5,147 nucleotides of DNA from Candidatus Agrococcus pullicola (GTDB lineage: Bacteria; Actinomycetota; Actinomycetes; Actinomycetales; Microbacteriaceae): positions 1 through 5,147 of the forward strand of contig DXDC01000289.1 of the NCBI GenBank assembly GCA_019115685.1. Direction: 5' to 3'. The position numbers were made by a program, and so were the translations under genes. Under the pieces are notes generated by a model that ran no database searches, was not told where the DNA came from, and saw only the letters and a list, made by a program, of their open reading frames with translations. Positions 4,602 to 5,147 of the stretch are shown piece by piece (the stretch's first letter is position 1; each line of letters starts with the position of its first letter).

Positions 4602-5147
4602 CTAGTGCACGGGAGTGTCGAACAGCGACCCGATCAGGAAGGTCGCACCGAGTGCGGCCATACCTCCGACAACGACTCGCAACGCTGACTTCCTGCGGCT
4701 CGACTCGCCGACCCGCGCCGACAGAACGCCCGTGATCAAGAGCGCGAGCAGCGTCGAGCCCGCTATCGCCCAGATCGCGTACTGCGAGGGGATGATCACG
4801 GTCGCGATGAGCGGGATGAACGCTCCCAGCGCGAAGGACATCATGGATGCGAATGCGGCTGCCCAGGGATTGTTGAGGTCCTCAGGGTCGAGGCGGTACT
4901 CGATTTCCAGGTGAGCGCTGAGCGGATCGTGTTCCGTCAGCTCCTCGGCGACCTTGTGGGCGGTCGCCGGCGAGAGACCCCGCTCTTCATACATGTGCGC
5001 CAACTGATCGATCTGCCCGTCGGGGTTGTCAGCGAGGAACCGCTCTTCGCGCTCGATCGCCGCACGTTCGCTATCGCGCTGACTCGACACGGAGACGAAC
5101 TCGCCGACCGCCATCGACAGCGCGCCGGCGGTGAGAGCCGCGACCCC
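4602..5147 (-). CDS. VIT1/CCC1-family iron/manganese transporter (N-terminus outside window)
   Basis: The frame runs open to the right edge, so the true start lies beyond it; the ATG at 5114 is an internal Met inside a membrane helix. The visible 181 residues begin with TAGALSMAVGEFVSVSSQRD, the signature of the second VIT helix, with M12 and E16 as likely metal-path residues. Next is the Glu-rich cytoplasmic metal-binding segment (about 26-90), with E27, E32, E34, E35, E54, E55, E68, E69, E72, E81 and E83. Three membrane helices follow at about 98-119, 123-144 and 157-176. Proteins of this family export or sequester Fe2+ or Mn2+, probably by proton exchange. Whether an extra N-terminal domain, such as the ferritin-like one of MbfA, is present cannot be seen. 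The gene is convergent to tetR and probably unrelated to it. The family is clear; the metal is not determined. Confidence 0.92.
   Translation of the reverse strand, partial: GVAALTAGALSMAVGEFVSVSSQRDSERAAIEREERFLADNPDGQIDQLAHMYEERGLSPATAHKVAEELTEHDPLSAHLEIEYRLDPEDLNNPWAAAFASMMSFALGAFIPLIATVIIPSQYAIWAIAGSTLLALLITGVLSARVGESSRRKSALRVVVGGMAALGATFLIGSLFDTPVH

Noticed and set aside
4602..5114. A complete 170-residue protein starting at 5114
   Set aside because: The codons from 5147 to 5115 continue the same frame and encode GVAALTAGALS, which completes the VIT helix motif. The gene is partial, not complete.
1..5147. CRISPR arrays, tRNA or rRNA genes, insertion sequences, toxin-antitoxin pairs or phage defence genes
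   Set aside because: I looked on both strands and saw no regularly spaced repeats, RNA gene signatures, transposase motifs or terminal inverted repeats. Nearly all the sequence is taken up by six ordinary genes.

Overview
The window is high-GC DNA with strong codon bias, strong GGAGG-type ribosome sites on some genes, and at least two genes that look leaderless. With the CitA/CitB and TctC types seen, this suggests an actinobacterium. Microbacteriaceae or a related Micrococcales group is my guess from general codon style and gene content; no marker gene here proves it. It reads as ordinary chromosome: there is no transposase, integrase, phage gene, tRNA, rRNA or CRISPR array.

Layout. (1) 1-873, minus strand: the N-terminal 291 residues of a lipoprotein solute-binding protein of the tripartite tricarboxylate transporter family (TctC), cut by the left edge. 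(2) 874-1010: a 137-base divergent control region with a twice-repeated TTGTGTTC element, a -10 box for each direction, and a short inverted repeat over the kinase promoter. (3) 1011-2588 and 2591-3253, plus strand: a two-component pair of the CitA/DcuS (DpiB) and CitB/DcuR (DpiA) families. (4) 3250-3969, minus strand: a small metallo-beta-lactamase-fold hydrolase whose stop codon overlaps the response regulator's stop codon tail to tail. (5) 3970-4033: a divergent control region with two copies of the 17-base palindrome GGCTA-N7-TAGCC, 22 bases apart. (6) 4034-4588, plus strand: a TetR-family repressor with a WHG-type C-terminal domain. (7) 4602-5147, minus strand: a VIT1/CCC1-family membrane transporter whose N-terminus lies beyond the right edge.

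How the genes work together. The left half is a citrate (or related tricarboxylate) sensing and uptake module. The kinase's periplasmic PAS domain carries the R..H and R.K residues of citrate-binding CitA. The regulator presumably activates the divergent tctC operon, with tctB and tctA expected beyond the left edge. The known precedent is CitAB control of tctCBA in Corynebacterium glutamicum. The right half is a self-contained repressor plus hydrolase pair: TetR should bind the two palindromes and silence the divergent hydrolase, and probably itself, until a small molecule releases it. The substrate is unknown. The VIT gene is convergent to tetR and probably unrelated.

I found no clearly new biological system. 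The best leads are the four-half-site operator between hydrolase and tetR, the variant metal motif (HGDVDH) of the hydrolase, and the repeated element between tctC and the kinase.
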